Positions 30,360-35,941 of a DNA stretch of 35,941 nucleotides are shown in pieces. The translations under genes were made by a program, and so were the position numbers. This DNA is from Prolixibacteraceae bacterium. Its GTDB lineage: Bacteria > Bacteroidota > Bacteroidia > Bacteroidales > Prolixibacteraceae. Every line of letters starts with the position of its first letter. Positions within the stretch are counted from its first letter, which is position 1. The stretch is taken from NCBI GenBank assembly GCA_018648265.1, contig JABGRN010000058.1, positions 1-35,941 on the forward strand. The letters are read 5' to 3'. The notes below the pieces were generated by a model that saw nothing but the letters and a program-made list of their open reading frames with translations, searched no databases and was not told the DNA's origin.

Positions 30360-31643
30360 ATGAATTTTCAAACCAAATCGATTTTACAAAAGACGAATTA
30401 CCGTTGGGTGATTGTTGCCTTATTATTTTATTCAACTACCATTGTTTATTTCGACCGGGTTATTCTTGGCATTCTTGCGCCATTTTTATCAGCCGATATC
30501 GGATGGAGCGAACAGGAATATGGTTACGTCGTATTTGCTTTTCAATTAACTTACGCAATTGGACCTTTATTTATTGGTTATGTGATAGATCGTTTAGGAA
30601 CAAGGTGGGGTCTTTCGCTTGCTGTTGTTGTTTGGGCATTTGCAAGTTTATCTCATGCAGCTGCTCGCAGTTGGATTGGTTTTGCCATTGCACGGCTGAC
30701 ACTGGGAATTGGTCAGTCGGCTAATTTTCCGGCAAGTATTAAAACTGTTGCGGAGTATTTTCCTCCAAAGGAGAGGGCTTATGCAGTTGGTTTATTTAAC
30801 GGAGGTTCAAATATTGGTCAGGTGTTAGCAGCCCTGATGATTCCGGTTATTATTTACTTTTTTGTTTCGTGGCAATATGTTTTTGTGTTGTCGTTGGTTT
30901 TAAGTGGTACCTGGCTGGTATTATGGCTGATTTTTTTCAGGGCGCCAAACGAAAGTCGTTTTGTTAACAAACAAGAGTTAGAATATATTCAAGGCGATAC
31001 GGAGGATCTAAACAAAGTTAAAATTCCTTGGAAAAAACTTATAAAATACAGGCAAACCTGGGTTGTTGCTTTGGGCAAAATGTTTACCGATCCGGTGTGG
31101 TATTTTTATCTTTTTTGGGGAGCGAAATTTCTTAACGCCCGATTCGATGTTGAGTTGAGCGGTTTGGCACTTCCACTTGTAGTTATTTATGTTGTTGCCT
31201 GGGGTGGCGGAATTACCGGTGGCGCAGTTTCTTCTTTTTTGTTGAAAAAGGGCAAATCAGCTAATTTCTCTCGTAAAGTAACGATGCTTGGTACAGCGCT
31301 TTTGGTTCTTCCTGTAATGCTTGTTCCTTTTATAAATTCCATGCCTGTTTGTGTTGGATTAATTGCACTTGCCGCCGCTGCACATAATTCATGGTCGGCC
31401 AATATTTTTACAGTTGCTTCCGACCTGTTTCCCAAGAAAATAGTAGGCTCGGTTATTGGATTTTCAACAACGGTTAGTTCCATTGCCGGAATGGGAACTG
31501 CTTTATTAATTGGTTTTGCATTGAATGAAGCTGGTACCGAAGGCTATGTTTTTCCATTTGTAATTGCAGCATTTGGTTATCTGATTGGGCTTTTGGTAAT
31601 CCATGTTATTTCGCCCAAATTAAAACCTGTTTCTATTGATTAA
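30360..31643 (+). CDS. MFS transporter, ExuT/ACS-type (hexuronate or related sugar-acid uptake)
   Basis: A 427-residue inner-membrane protein with about 12 predicted transmembrane helices. The sequence resembles the anion:cation symporter branch of the major facilitator superfamily, which includes hexuronate and sugar-acid transporters: YFDRVILGILAPFL in helix 1, DRLGTRWGLSLAVVVWAFASL after helix 2, and RLTLGIGQSANFPASIKTVAEYFPPKERAYAVGLFNGGSNIGQVL. It is divergent from the E2-like gene and starts an operon with the UroD-like gene 18 bases downstream. With KDG kinase, epimerase and mannonate-type SDR nearby, it most likely imports the sugar acid degraded by this locus. The substrate is inferred. 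The gap 30161-30359 holds TTGAC/GTCAA half-sites at 30223-30239, possibly regulatory. Confidence 0.87.
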   Translation: MNFQTKSILQKTNYRWVIVALLFYSTTIVYFDRVILGILAPFLSADIGWSEQEYGYVVFAFQLTYAIGPLFIGYVIDRLGTRWGLSLAVVVWAFASLSHAAARSWIGFAIARLTLGIGQSANFPASIKTVAEYFPPKERAYAVGLFNGGSNIGQVLAALMIPVIIYFFVSWQYVFVLSLVLSGTWLVLWLIFFRAPNESRFVNKQELEYIQGDTEDLNKVKIPWKKLIKYRQTWVVALGKMFTDPVWYFYLFWGAKFLNARFDVELSGLALPLVVIYVVAWGGGITGGAVSSFLLKKGKSANFSRKVTMLGTALLVLPVMLVPFINSMPVCVGLIALAAAAHNSWSANIFTVASDLFPKKIVGSVIGFSTTVSSIAGMGTALLIGFALNEAGTEGYVFPFVIAAFGYLIGLLVIHVISPKLKPVSID

Positions 31644-31661
31644 AATAAACATTACTTACCT

Positions 31662-32819
31662 ATGAATTCAAGAGAAAGAATAATAATAGCTTTAAATCAC
31701 GAAGAACCGGATCGGATTCCGTACGATTTGGCAAGTGCAACCTGGACCGGGATAACAAACACTGCATATCAAAACCTTAGAAAATATTTGGGAAAAGAAC
31801 CTGATACTCCAGAGTGGTCGGATGTAATTCAGCAAATTGTAATTCCTTCGGAAGAAATTCTGGATGAATTAAAAGTGGATACCCGCGGTGTTTTTCCGTT
31901 AACCAGTCACAATTGGGATGTTTATTCCAAATTGAAAGATTGTGGCGATTATTGGGAATATTTGGATGAATGGAATTTTACGCACCATTTTCCCAAAAAC
32001 GGGTATTGGTTTTCGTTGGTAAAAAGTCCTTTGCAGGAAGTTGATTTTGAGCAAGAGAATGTAATTGAAAATTTTCCATGGCCCGATGCGAGAAACAAAT
32101 TGAGGTTTGATGGTTTACGTGAAAAAGCCATTCAGTATCGAAATCAGGATAAAATTGTAATGACCAAAGGTTTTTGTGCCGGTTTGTTCGAAATGCATCA
32201 GCGAGTTCGTGGAATGGAAAATGCAATGCTCGATCCATTTTTGATTCCACTAAATTCAGACAAATTAGTTGGTAAACTTGCCGATTTAAAAATAGAATTT
32301 TGGGATGCCTTGCTCACCGAAGTTGGCGATGTTGTTGATATTGTTGGCGAGGGCGACGATTACGGAACACAACAATCGCAACTAATTGCACCCGAACAAT
32401 TTCGTGAATATTATAAACCTCATTTTGAAAGAGTGCTAAGTTTTATTAAACAAAAATCCCCTAACGTAAAACTGATATTCCATTCGTGTGGAAATGTACG
32501 CCCAATAATCCCTGATTTAATAGAAATGGGATGCGATATTTTAAATCCTGTACATACAACTGCAGCCGGAATGGAACCGGTTCAGTTAAAAAAAGATTTT
32601 GGAAAAGACATTGTTTTTTGGGGCGGGGGAGTAGATACGCAACATGTTTTGCCAACCGGAACTGTTCAACAGGTAAAAGACGATGTAAAAAGAAACATGG
32701 ATGCACTCGCTCCGGGAGGCGGATTTGTTTTTAATACGGTTCATAATATTCAGGCCGAAGTACCGCCTGAAAATATTATGGCGATGTGGGAAACTTTACA
32801 GAAGTATGGTAAGTATTAG
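31662..32819 (+). CDS. Uroporphyrinogen decarboxylase (UroD/MtaA)-family protein of unknown substrate
   Basis: A 385-residue TIM-barrel protein of the UroD superfamily (N-terminus RERIIIALNHEEPDRIPYDL). It carries H274-x-C276-G-N and C291 (LIFHSCGNVRPIIPDLIEMGC), the zinc-binding pattern of MtaA/CmuA-type corrinoid or coenzyme M methyltransferases. It does not look like HemE: the FPWPD and WGGGVDTQHVLP segments are typical of a large group found next to sugar oxidoreductases in Bacteroidota and Planctomycetes. It is directly downstream of the MFS transporter, so probably in its operon. It might demethylate or otherwise process a methylated sugar acid, but no activity is established for this subgroup to my knowledge. 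Confidence 0.85.
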   Translation: MNSRERIIIALNHEEPDRIPYDLASATWTGITNTAYQNLRKYLGKEPDTPEWSDVIQQIVIPSEEILDELKVDTRGVFPLTSHNWDVYSKLKDCGDYWEYLDEWNFTHHFPKNGYWFSLVKSPLQEVDFEQENVIENFPWPDARNKLRFDGLREKAIQYRNQDKIVMTKGFCAGLFEMHQRVRGMENAMLDPFLIPLNSDKLVGKLADLKIEFWDALLTEVGDVVDIVGEGDDYGTQQSQLIAPEQFREYYKPHFERVLSFIKQKSPNVKLIFHSCGNVRPIIPDLIEMGCDILNPVHTTAAGMEPVQLKKDFGKDIVFWGGGVDTQHVLPTGTVQQVKDDVKRNMDALAPGGGFVFNTVHNIQAEVPPENIMAMWETLQKYGKY

Positions 32820-32847
32820 TGTCAAGTCAAACTTTATGTTTAGGGTT

Positions 32848-32915
32848 CGTCATTCCGAATTCATTTCGGAATCTATCGCTAATTATTGACATGCTGAAAC
32901 AAGTTCAGCATGACG
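32848..32915. repeat. REP-like compound palindrome
   Basis: The outer arms CGTCAT (32848-32853) and ATGACG (32910-32915) enclose two hairpins: ATTCCGAA/TTCGGAAT (32852-32859, 32865-32872) and CATGCTGAA/TTCAGCATG (32890-32898, 32904-32912). Such CGTCAT...CCGAA and GCTGAAC-type modules are common dispersed intergenic repeats. It lies just after the UroD-like gene and may stabilise or end its transcript. Confidence 0.65.
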
Positions 32916-33328
32916 TACCTGGATAGCATTATTGACGACAACAACAAAGCAGTAAAAATATGCTTCAAAAAAAGCAATGTAAATGAGGATGTTTGGCTTG
33001 AGGATTAGCTTGCATTTTAGAGATTCTACTCCCTATTTCGGAATTGTCTCGGTCAAGCCGAGCCATTGTCCTCAATTGAGGGGGACAGTCGGTATCAGAC
33101 AACTTCAGTCGTTTTATGTAAAGACAGGGGGTATTTAAAAGTAAAATCTGTCTTATAAAATAAAATGTTTTATGAAAGTATTAGCTTTTTACGTTTTATA
33201 ATTTGTGCCTTTTTTTTTATTAATTATCGTGGCCCTGATTGCAAATAAACGCCAGTGAAGGATTCTGGACAAATACAAACGTTTCAAACGTAGTAAAGTT
33301 CGGGGTGTAATTCCCTTGGCATACTAGG
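32916..33328. other. Non-coding stretch between UroD-like gene and hipT
   Basis: No plausible gene is seen here. A palindrome around 33066-33087 (TGTCC, CTCAATTGAG, GGGGACA) could be a hairpin. The segment near 33125-33145 (GGGGGTATTTAAAAGTAAA) resembles a few bases at the start of the window (GGGAGTATTTAAAAAGCAA); this may be chance or a short dispersed repeat. Confidence 0.4.
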
Positions 33329-34321
33329 CTATTTGCTTTGCTTATTTAACTTTTTTAATCTTGTTTGGTATGCTAGTGTGTAATTGTGTTTGAGTTTATC
33401 ATTAAGAAATGATGCGTTAATCAGTTTTTCAACCTTATTTGATTTTGAAAGTAGATTATCAAAAATTTCGTTTTTTTGTTTTTTGCTTAGTTCTGCTTTG
33501 TCGGCCAATAAATTGAATTGAACCAAAACATTTCCATTTGCAATATTTTTTGGCAGTAGTTTATCATCCAATGCAAAATCTGAATCTTCAATATGTATTC
33601 GCGTATTAAGTAAATCATAGGCCGGACTCAATCGAAAATCTCCGAAAGGGGTTTCTATGAGTGAGAAATTCTTAAAATGCGCATCGCCATTTGAGAACAA
33701 ATAATTAAAAACAAGCAATGAAAATAGTTTGGGAGCCTCTGGTTTGTAAGCAGGAAGGTGTACTTTCATTATTTCAAACATCTCTAAATAGTTACCTAAG
33801 TATTTATAATTCTCTCCATGTGTTTGTGGAGTACGACCTGCTAATGAAGCAAAATCTTCTTTAGCCAATTTAGAGCCATCATCTTTAACATCAAATCTTT
33901 TTGTTATATAAGCGGGCATACCATTATTAAAGAATATCAATGCATTTTCCGCTGTTTCAATATTGAATACTTGTCTTGCTATTTGCATGGTAAGATGTTC
34001 ATTTGCAGGCATCTGACTAAAATTCTTTCCAGTATTAGGAATAGATTTTAAAATATATGAGCCATGTTCGCCTTCTTCAATAAGTCGTAGCTTGTTTTTC
34101 TCCAGTAAAACTGAAAACTTTTCTTGTACACCTGAGATTGAAATTCGTTTTTGATTTTCAAGAAAAAGGTCATCAGTTGCACTGTTGTTTGCAGGTGATT
34201 CATATGGAAGTACATGATTTACTTTACGACCATTGAACATTCTTCTCAAGCAGGTCCTACTGTAAGTATCATACCCACTTGTTAAAGTTCCTGGACAATA
34301 TTTAATAATGGGTAAATTCAT
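33329..34321 (-). CDS. hipT: HipT-like Ser/Thr kinase toxin (C-terminal part of split HipA)
   Basis: A 330-residue HipA-fold kinase lacking the N-terminal subdomain, which is encoded separately by the gene before it. It has the S61-I-S63-G-V-Q Gly-rich loop (in the known E. coli HipT the two serines of an SIS motif are autophosphorylated), the catalytic NGDAHFKN motif at 211-218 (D213) and the metal-binding D236 in SPAYDLLNT. Such toxins phosphorylate a translation-related target (HipA: GltX; HipT: TrpS) and stop growth. Its ATG overlaps the hipS stop by four bases (ATGA). The gene order hipB-hipS-hipT matches tripartite HipBST systems. The target here is unknown. All key residues are present, so it is likely active. 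Confidence 0.87.
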   Translation of the reverse strand: MNLPIIKYCPGTLTSGYDTYSRTCLRRMFNGRKVNHVLPYESPANNSATDDLFLENQKRISISGVQEKFSVLLEKNKLRLIEEGEHGSYILKSIPNTGKNFSQMPANEHLTMQIARQVFNIETAENALIFFNNGMPAYITKRFDVKDDGSKLAKEDFASLAGRTPQTHGENYKYLGNYLEMFEIMKVHLPAYKPEAPKLFSLLVFNYLFSNGDAHFKNFSLIETPFGDFRLSPAYDLLNTRIHIEDSDFALDDKLLPKNIANGNVLVQFNLLADKAELSKKQKNEIFDNLLSKSNKVEKLINASFLNDKLKHNYTLAYQTRLKKLNKQSK

Positions 34322-34638
34322 ATTTTTTTCACAGTAACAGCTCCAATTGTATCGTAACGTGCAGTAATTAGAAGTAAACTAAAGTAGTCGTCATTGTCAA
34401 TACGCATATGTTTGCAAACCGCTTGTTTATTTGCCCCTTCGGGGAGCATATTATAGAAAAAAGGGAATAAGTAGTCCGATTTATACTCCTTCTTATCTTT
34501 CGGTAATGTTAAACTAATCGGAGGCTTACTATTATCTAACATCCACAAATCATCATATTTATAAGCGAAACTACCATCATCTTGTTGAGTAATCAATCCA
34601 GCTTTTTCTCCTTTGAAAAATATTTCAGCTTGTCTCAT
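34318..34638 (-). CDS. hipS: HipS-like protein (HipA N-terminal subdomain 1), putative antitoxin
   Basis: A 106-residue protein corresponding to the small N-terminal beta-rich subdomain of HipA (AEIFFKGEKAGLITQQDDGSFAYKYDD ..., then PPISLTLPKDKKEY and FPFFYNMLPEGANKQ). In tripartite HipBST systems this protein, not HipB, neutralises the kinase. It overlaps hipB by one base (TAATG) and hipT by four, indicating coupled translation and near-equal synthesis. It could also be one half of a HipA gene that was split by mutation, but the tidy overlaps and matched lengths favour a true three-gene system. Confidence 0.83.
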   Translation of the reverse strand: MRQAEIFFKGEKAGLITQQDDGSFAYKYDDLWMLDNSKPPISLTLPKDKKEYKSDYLFPFFYNMLPEGANKQAVCKHMRIDNDDYFSLLLITARYDTIGAVTVKKI

Positions 34639-34844
34639 TAATCAGGTTTTTGTAGATTCTTCACCTGGAGACTCACTTCCATCCCTAAAACATTCGCGAT
34701 TTTTTTCAATGTATGAAGAGTTGGGTTAGCTTGTCCCCTTTCAATTTTATAGAGTGTGTTAACGCTTATTCCTGCAAGTTCTGCTAATTGAGGTTGAGTA
34801 ACCCGGAGTGCTTTTCGTCGTTCTTTGATGCTCTTTCCTACCAT
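34638..34844 (-). CDS. hipB: HipB-like XRE-family DNA-binding protein
   Basis: A 68-residue Cro/XRE helix-turn-helix protein (SIKERRKALRVTQPQLAELAG, then ISVNTLYKIERGQANPTLHTLKKIANVLG). I chose the ATG at 34844 because the HTH begins there. A longer frame to 34907 would add 21 residues (MTYYSCILSIF...) that read through a putative promoter and operator. It likely binds the repeated TATAATGTGAT sites upstream and represses its own operon together with HipS/HipT. It is first of the three overlapping genes. Confidence 0.85.
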   Translation of the reverse strand: MVGKSIKERRKALRVTQPQLAELAGISVNTLYKIERGQANPTLHTLKKIANVLGMEVSLQVKNLQKPD

Positions 34845-34855
34845 GTTTATAATCC

Positions 34856-34988
34856 TATAATGTGATTTTGATGTAAATATAGATAAAATACATGAATAAT
34901 ACGTCAATAATCATATTATAATGTGATATATGAGTGATGAATAAGTTGTTATACTAAAATAAAACACAAAACCACATTGTAGTGTGAT
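34856..34988. promoter_or_regulatory. Three operator-like repeats upstream of hipB, spaced 61 bp
   Basis: TATAATGTGAT occurs at 34856-34866 and 34917-34927; a 9-of-11 variant (TGTAGTGTGAT) occurs at 34978-34988. The steps are exactly 61 bp. The middle site is part of an 18-bp near-perfect palindrome (ATCATATTATAATGTGAT, 34910-34927). The first site lies 12 bases before the hipB start. These are good candidates for HipB binding sites with DNA looping or cooperative binding. Confidence 0.6.
34874..34907 (-). promoter_or_regulatory. Candidate hipBST promoter
   Basis: On the minus strand TTGAC (34907-34903) precedes TATATTTA (34881-34874), an approximate match to the Bacteroidota -33 TTG and -7 TAnnTTTG elements, 30 bases before the hipB ATG. 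The repeats at 34856 and 34910 bracket it, as expected for repression. Confidence 0.4.
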
Positions 34989-35085
34989 ATTGTTTCCTTT
35001 TTAAAAACTTTTAAAGGTATTCGATAGAACTCGCTTATCGTGTTTCTTATGAAGTAATAGTTTCTGCATGCTCGTTTCAAATTTT

Positions 35086-35130
35086 CCGTCAATCGTCAAA
35101 GACGAATTGGCGGTGTTGCAACAACGCGCC
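35086..35130. other. Overlapping hairpins in the gap between the two TA modules
   Basis: The 344-base gap 34845-35188 also contains CCGTCAATCGTC/GACGAATTGGCGG (35086-35113, one bulge) and GGCG...GTTGCAACAAC...CGCC (35109-35130). No poly-T follows. They may be a recombination scar, a small structured RNA or a repeat; I cannot assign them. The 35131-35188 part shows nothing further. Confidence 0.35.
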
Positions 35131-35188
35131 GCAGTACAAAAAAATGCTGAATCCCGAATAATGACACTTTATTACCAAACGTAATTTT

Positions 35189-35476
35189 CTACATTTGTAG
35201 TTTTAAATTCAGTTTTGCTCCTAATGCATTAAAAATTCTCATTACTGTCTCAAAAGTTACATTTCCTGTACTATTTTCAAGTCTAGATATTTGCGCCTTT
35301 TTTACTCCAACTAATTCTCCTAATTGTTCTTGAGTTAGGTTTTTTTTCTTTCTGGCTGTTTTAATCATATCTCCAATCAATTCAAGTTTTAACTCAAATT
35401 CATATTCGTCTCTTTCTTCAGTTCCCTTTTTCCCAATTAAAAGGTCTTCTGCTTGGTCTAAAGTGTAACTTTTCAT
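35189..35476 (-). CDS. XRE-family antitoxin (HigA-like)
   Basis: A 95-residue protein with a C-terminal Cro/XRE helix-turn-helix (IKTARKKKNLTQEQLGELVG, VKKAQISRLENS, FETVMRIFNALG at ~38-85) and an N-terminal acidic/helical arm (DQAEDLLIGKKGTEERDEYE) that could wrap the toxin. Its start overlaps the toxin stop by four bases (ATGA), so the module is toxin first, antitoxin second, as in higBA. It probably neutralises the toxin and represses the operon. Confidence 0.87.
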   Translation of the reverse strand: MKSYTLDQAEDLLIGKKGTEERDEYEFELKLELIGDMIKTARKKKNLTQEQLGELVGVKKAQISRLENSTGNVTFETVMRIFNALGAKLNLKLQM

Positions 35477-35814
35477 CTCTCTGCATTTTTAAAATATTCG
35501 TTTCTAATTTTATTCGCTTTATCAATTTCTTTTTTGTCTACTTTGCTCTTTTTCTTTACAATTCCGTGAGTTGCAAAAACAAGTGTTTCTGTTTTATCAT
35601 CTTTATCCCAAAATGCTAAAAGTCGATATTGAATTCCAGAATATAACGTTCTAAATTCCCAAATCTCGTCAGTCAATTTTTTAAAGAACTTTAGGTCAGA
35701 TTGTTGTTCCGCTCTTCTTATATTTTGAAGTATTTTCTTTCTAGTTTTAAAATTTTGTTTTTTAATAAATTCAAAAGCTTCTTCTAGTAATTTCGTTTCA
35801 AATCGTTTTAACAT
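35473..35814 (-). CDS. RelE/ParE-superfamily toxin (HigB/Gp49-like)
   Basis: A 113-residue toxin of the phage-derived Gp49/HigB type: KLLEEAFEFIKKQNFKTRKKI, then LTDEIWEFRTLYSGIQYRLLAFW, ATHGIVKKKSKVDKKEIDKA. The R/Y/H-rich core (EFRTLYSGIQYRLLAF and HGIVKK) is typical of mRNA-cleaving members. I chose the ATG at 35814; a longer frame to 35931 adds 39 residues that run through the promoter. It overlaps the antitoxin gene by four bases and lies next to hipBST, forming a small toxin-antitoxin cluster. Confidence 0.87.
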   Translation of the reverse strand: MLKRFETKLLEEAFEFIKKQNFKTRKKILQNIRRAEQQSDLKFFKKLTDEIWEFRTLYSGIQYRLLAFWDKDDKTETLVFATHGIVKKKSKVDKKEIDKANKIRNEYFKNAER

Positions 35815-35839
35815 TTTTTGTATAATGTAAAATACACTA

Positions 35840-35847
35840 CAAAGATA
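35840..35847 (-). promoter_or_regulatory. -7 promoter element of the HigB/HigA-like module
   Basis: TATCTTTG on the minus strand is a perfect match to the Bacteroidota TAnnTTTG -7 element, 25 bases before the toxin ATG at 35814. No clear -33 TTG is seen at the expected distance. Its presence supports the shorter toxin start. Confidence 0.5.
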
Positions 35848-35941
35848 TAAAATAGTTTCGTTAAATGTAAACTTGTGTTTGGATTTATTATGGCTCACTT
35901 CATAATTCGGGTTGGTTTTGTTTTTAAGCATAAATTTTAGC

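Noticed and set aside
30299-30724. 141-residue plus-strand open frame overlapping the MFS gene start
   Set aside because: It lies in another frame of a clear MFS gene and has no recognisable domain.
31662-32819. HemE (heme biosynthesis uroporphyrinogen decarboxylase)
   Set aside because: The HxCGN...C zinc motif and the sugar-locus context fit MtaA/CmuA-like relatives, not HemE.
33120-33150. Second copy of the window's first ~60 bases
   Set aside because: Only about 19 bases are similar, with several mismatches, which is too little to call a repeat.
34845-34907. 21-residue N-terminal extension of HipB
   Set aside because: It would translate through the promoter-like and operator-like sites; the HTH starts at the ATG at 34844.
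35815-35931. 39-residue N-terminal extension of the HigB-like toxin
   Set aside because: It spans a perfect TAnnTTTG promoter element, and known toxins of this family start near 35814.

Overview
The window looks like a chromosomal segment of an AT-rich Bacteroidota, probably a marine or gut Bacteroidia such as Marinilabiliales/Prolixibacteraceae (the order is inferred). The pointers are a type IX secretion (T9SS) C-terminal sorting domain, TAnnTTTG-type promoter elements, few Shine-Dalgarno sites, a Tat-exported Gfo/Idh oxidoreductase and dispersed AACCACATAG-type intergenic repeats. I see no rRNA, tRNA or CRISPR array, and no complete insertion sequence.

Region 1 (221-1825): a NarL-type response regulator and a receiver-only response regulator, separated by a ~268 bp MITE-like element with 22 bp perfect terminal inverted repeats. 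Region 2 (2094-18361): a ~16 kb, five-gene co-directional cluster that I read as a Bacteroidota chaperone-usher fimbria system. It holds a DUF4402 secreted subunit, a hairpin/T-run that can act as an attenuator, a PapD-like periplasmic chaperone, a second DUF4402 subunit, a translationally coupled FimD-like outer-membrane usher with a C-terminal SPOR domain, and a ~3,600-residue repetitive beta-rich surface protein ending in a T9SS sorting domain. Both DUF4402 proteins have a glycine 14 residues from the C-terminus followed by an alternating beta strand; the first also has the penultimate tyrosine. These are hallmarks of classical pilins. The combination of pilins, usher-SPOR and a T9SS giant protein is the most unusual content of the window.

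Region 3 (18441-24505, all minus strand): 6-phosphogluconate dehydrogenase, PdxB, a GxxExxY protein, a Gfo/Idh oxidoreductase and a LarA-like nickel-pincer hydroxyacid epimerase. The gaps between the first four of these contain degenerate copies of a palindromic repeat, and there is a duplicated 5' fragment of pdxB. Region 4 (24623-32819): a sugar-acid catabolic locus with a KDG kinase, a Tat Gfo/Idh protein, a YjmF/UxuB-like mannonate-type SDR, a LacI regulator, a lipoyl-domain-less E2 acyltransferase and, divergently, an ExuT-like MFS transporter plus a UroD/MtaA-like protein. Two related palindromes, upstream of kdgK and of lacI, look like operators of the LacI protein. The epimerase, SDR, KDG kinase and transporter fit a route through gluconate/mannonate/fructuronate to 2-keto-3-deoxygluconate; the mannonate dehydratase and KDPG aldolase are not in the window.

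Region 5 (32820-35941): a REP-like palindrome, then two toxin-antitoxin modules on the minus strand. One is a tripartite hipB-hipS-hipT (split HipA) operon with overlapping genes and three 11-bp operator-like repeats spaced exactly 61 bp. The other is a toxin-first RelE/HigB-like plus XRE pair.
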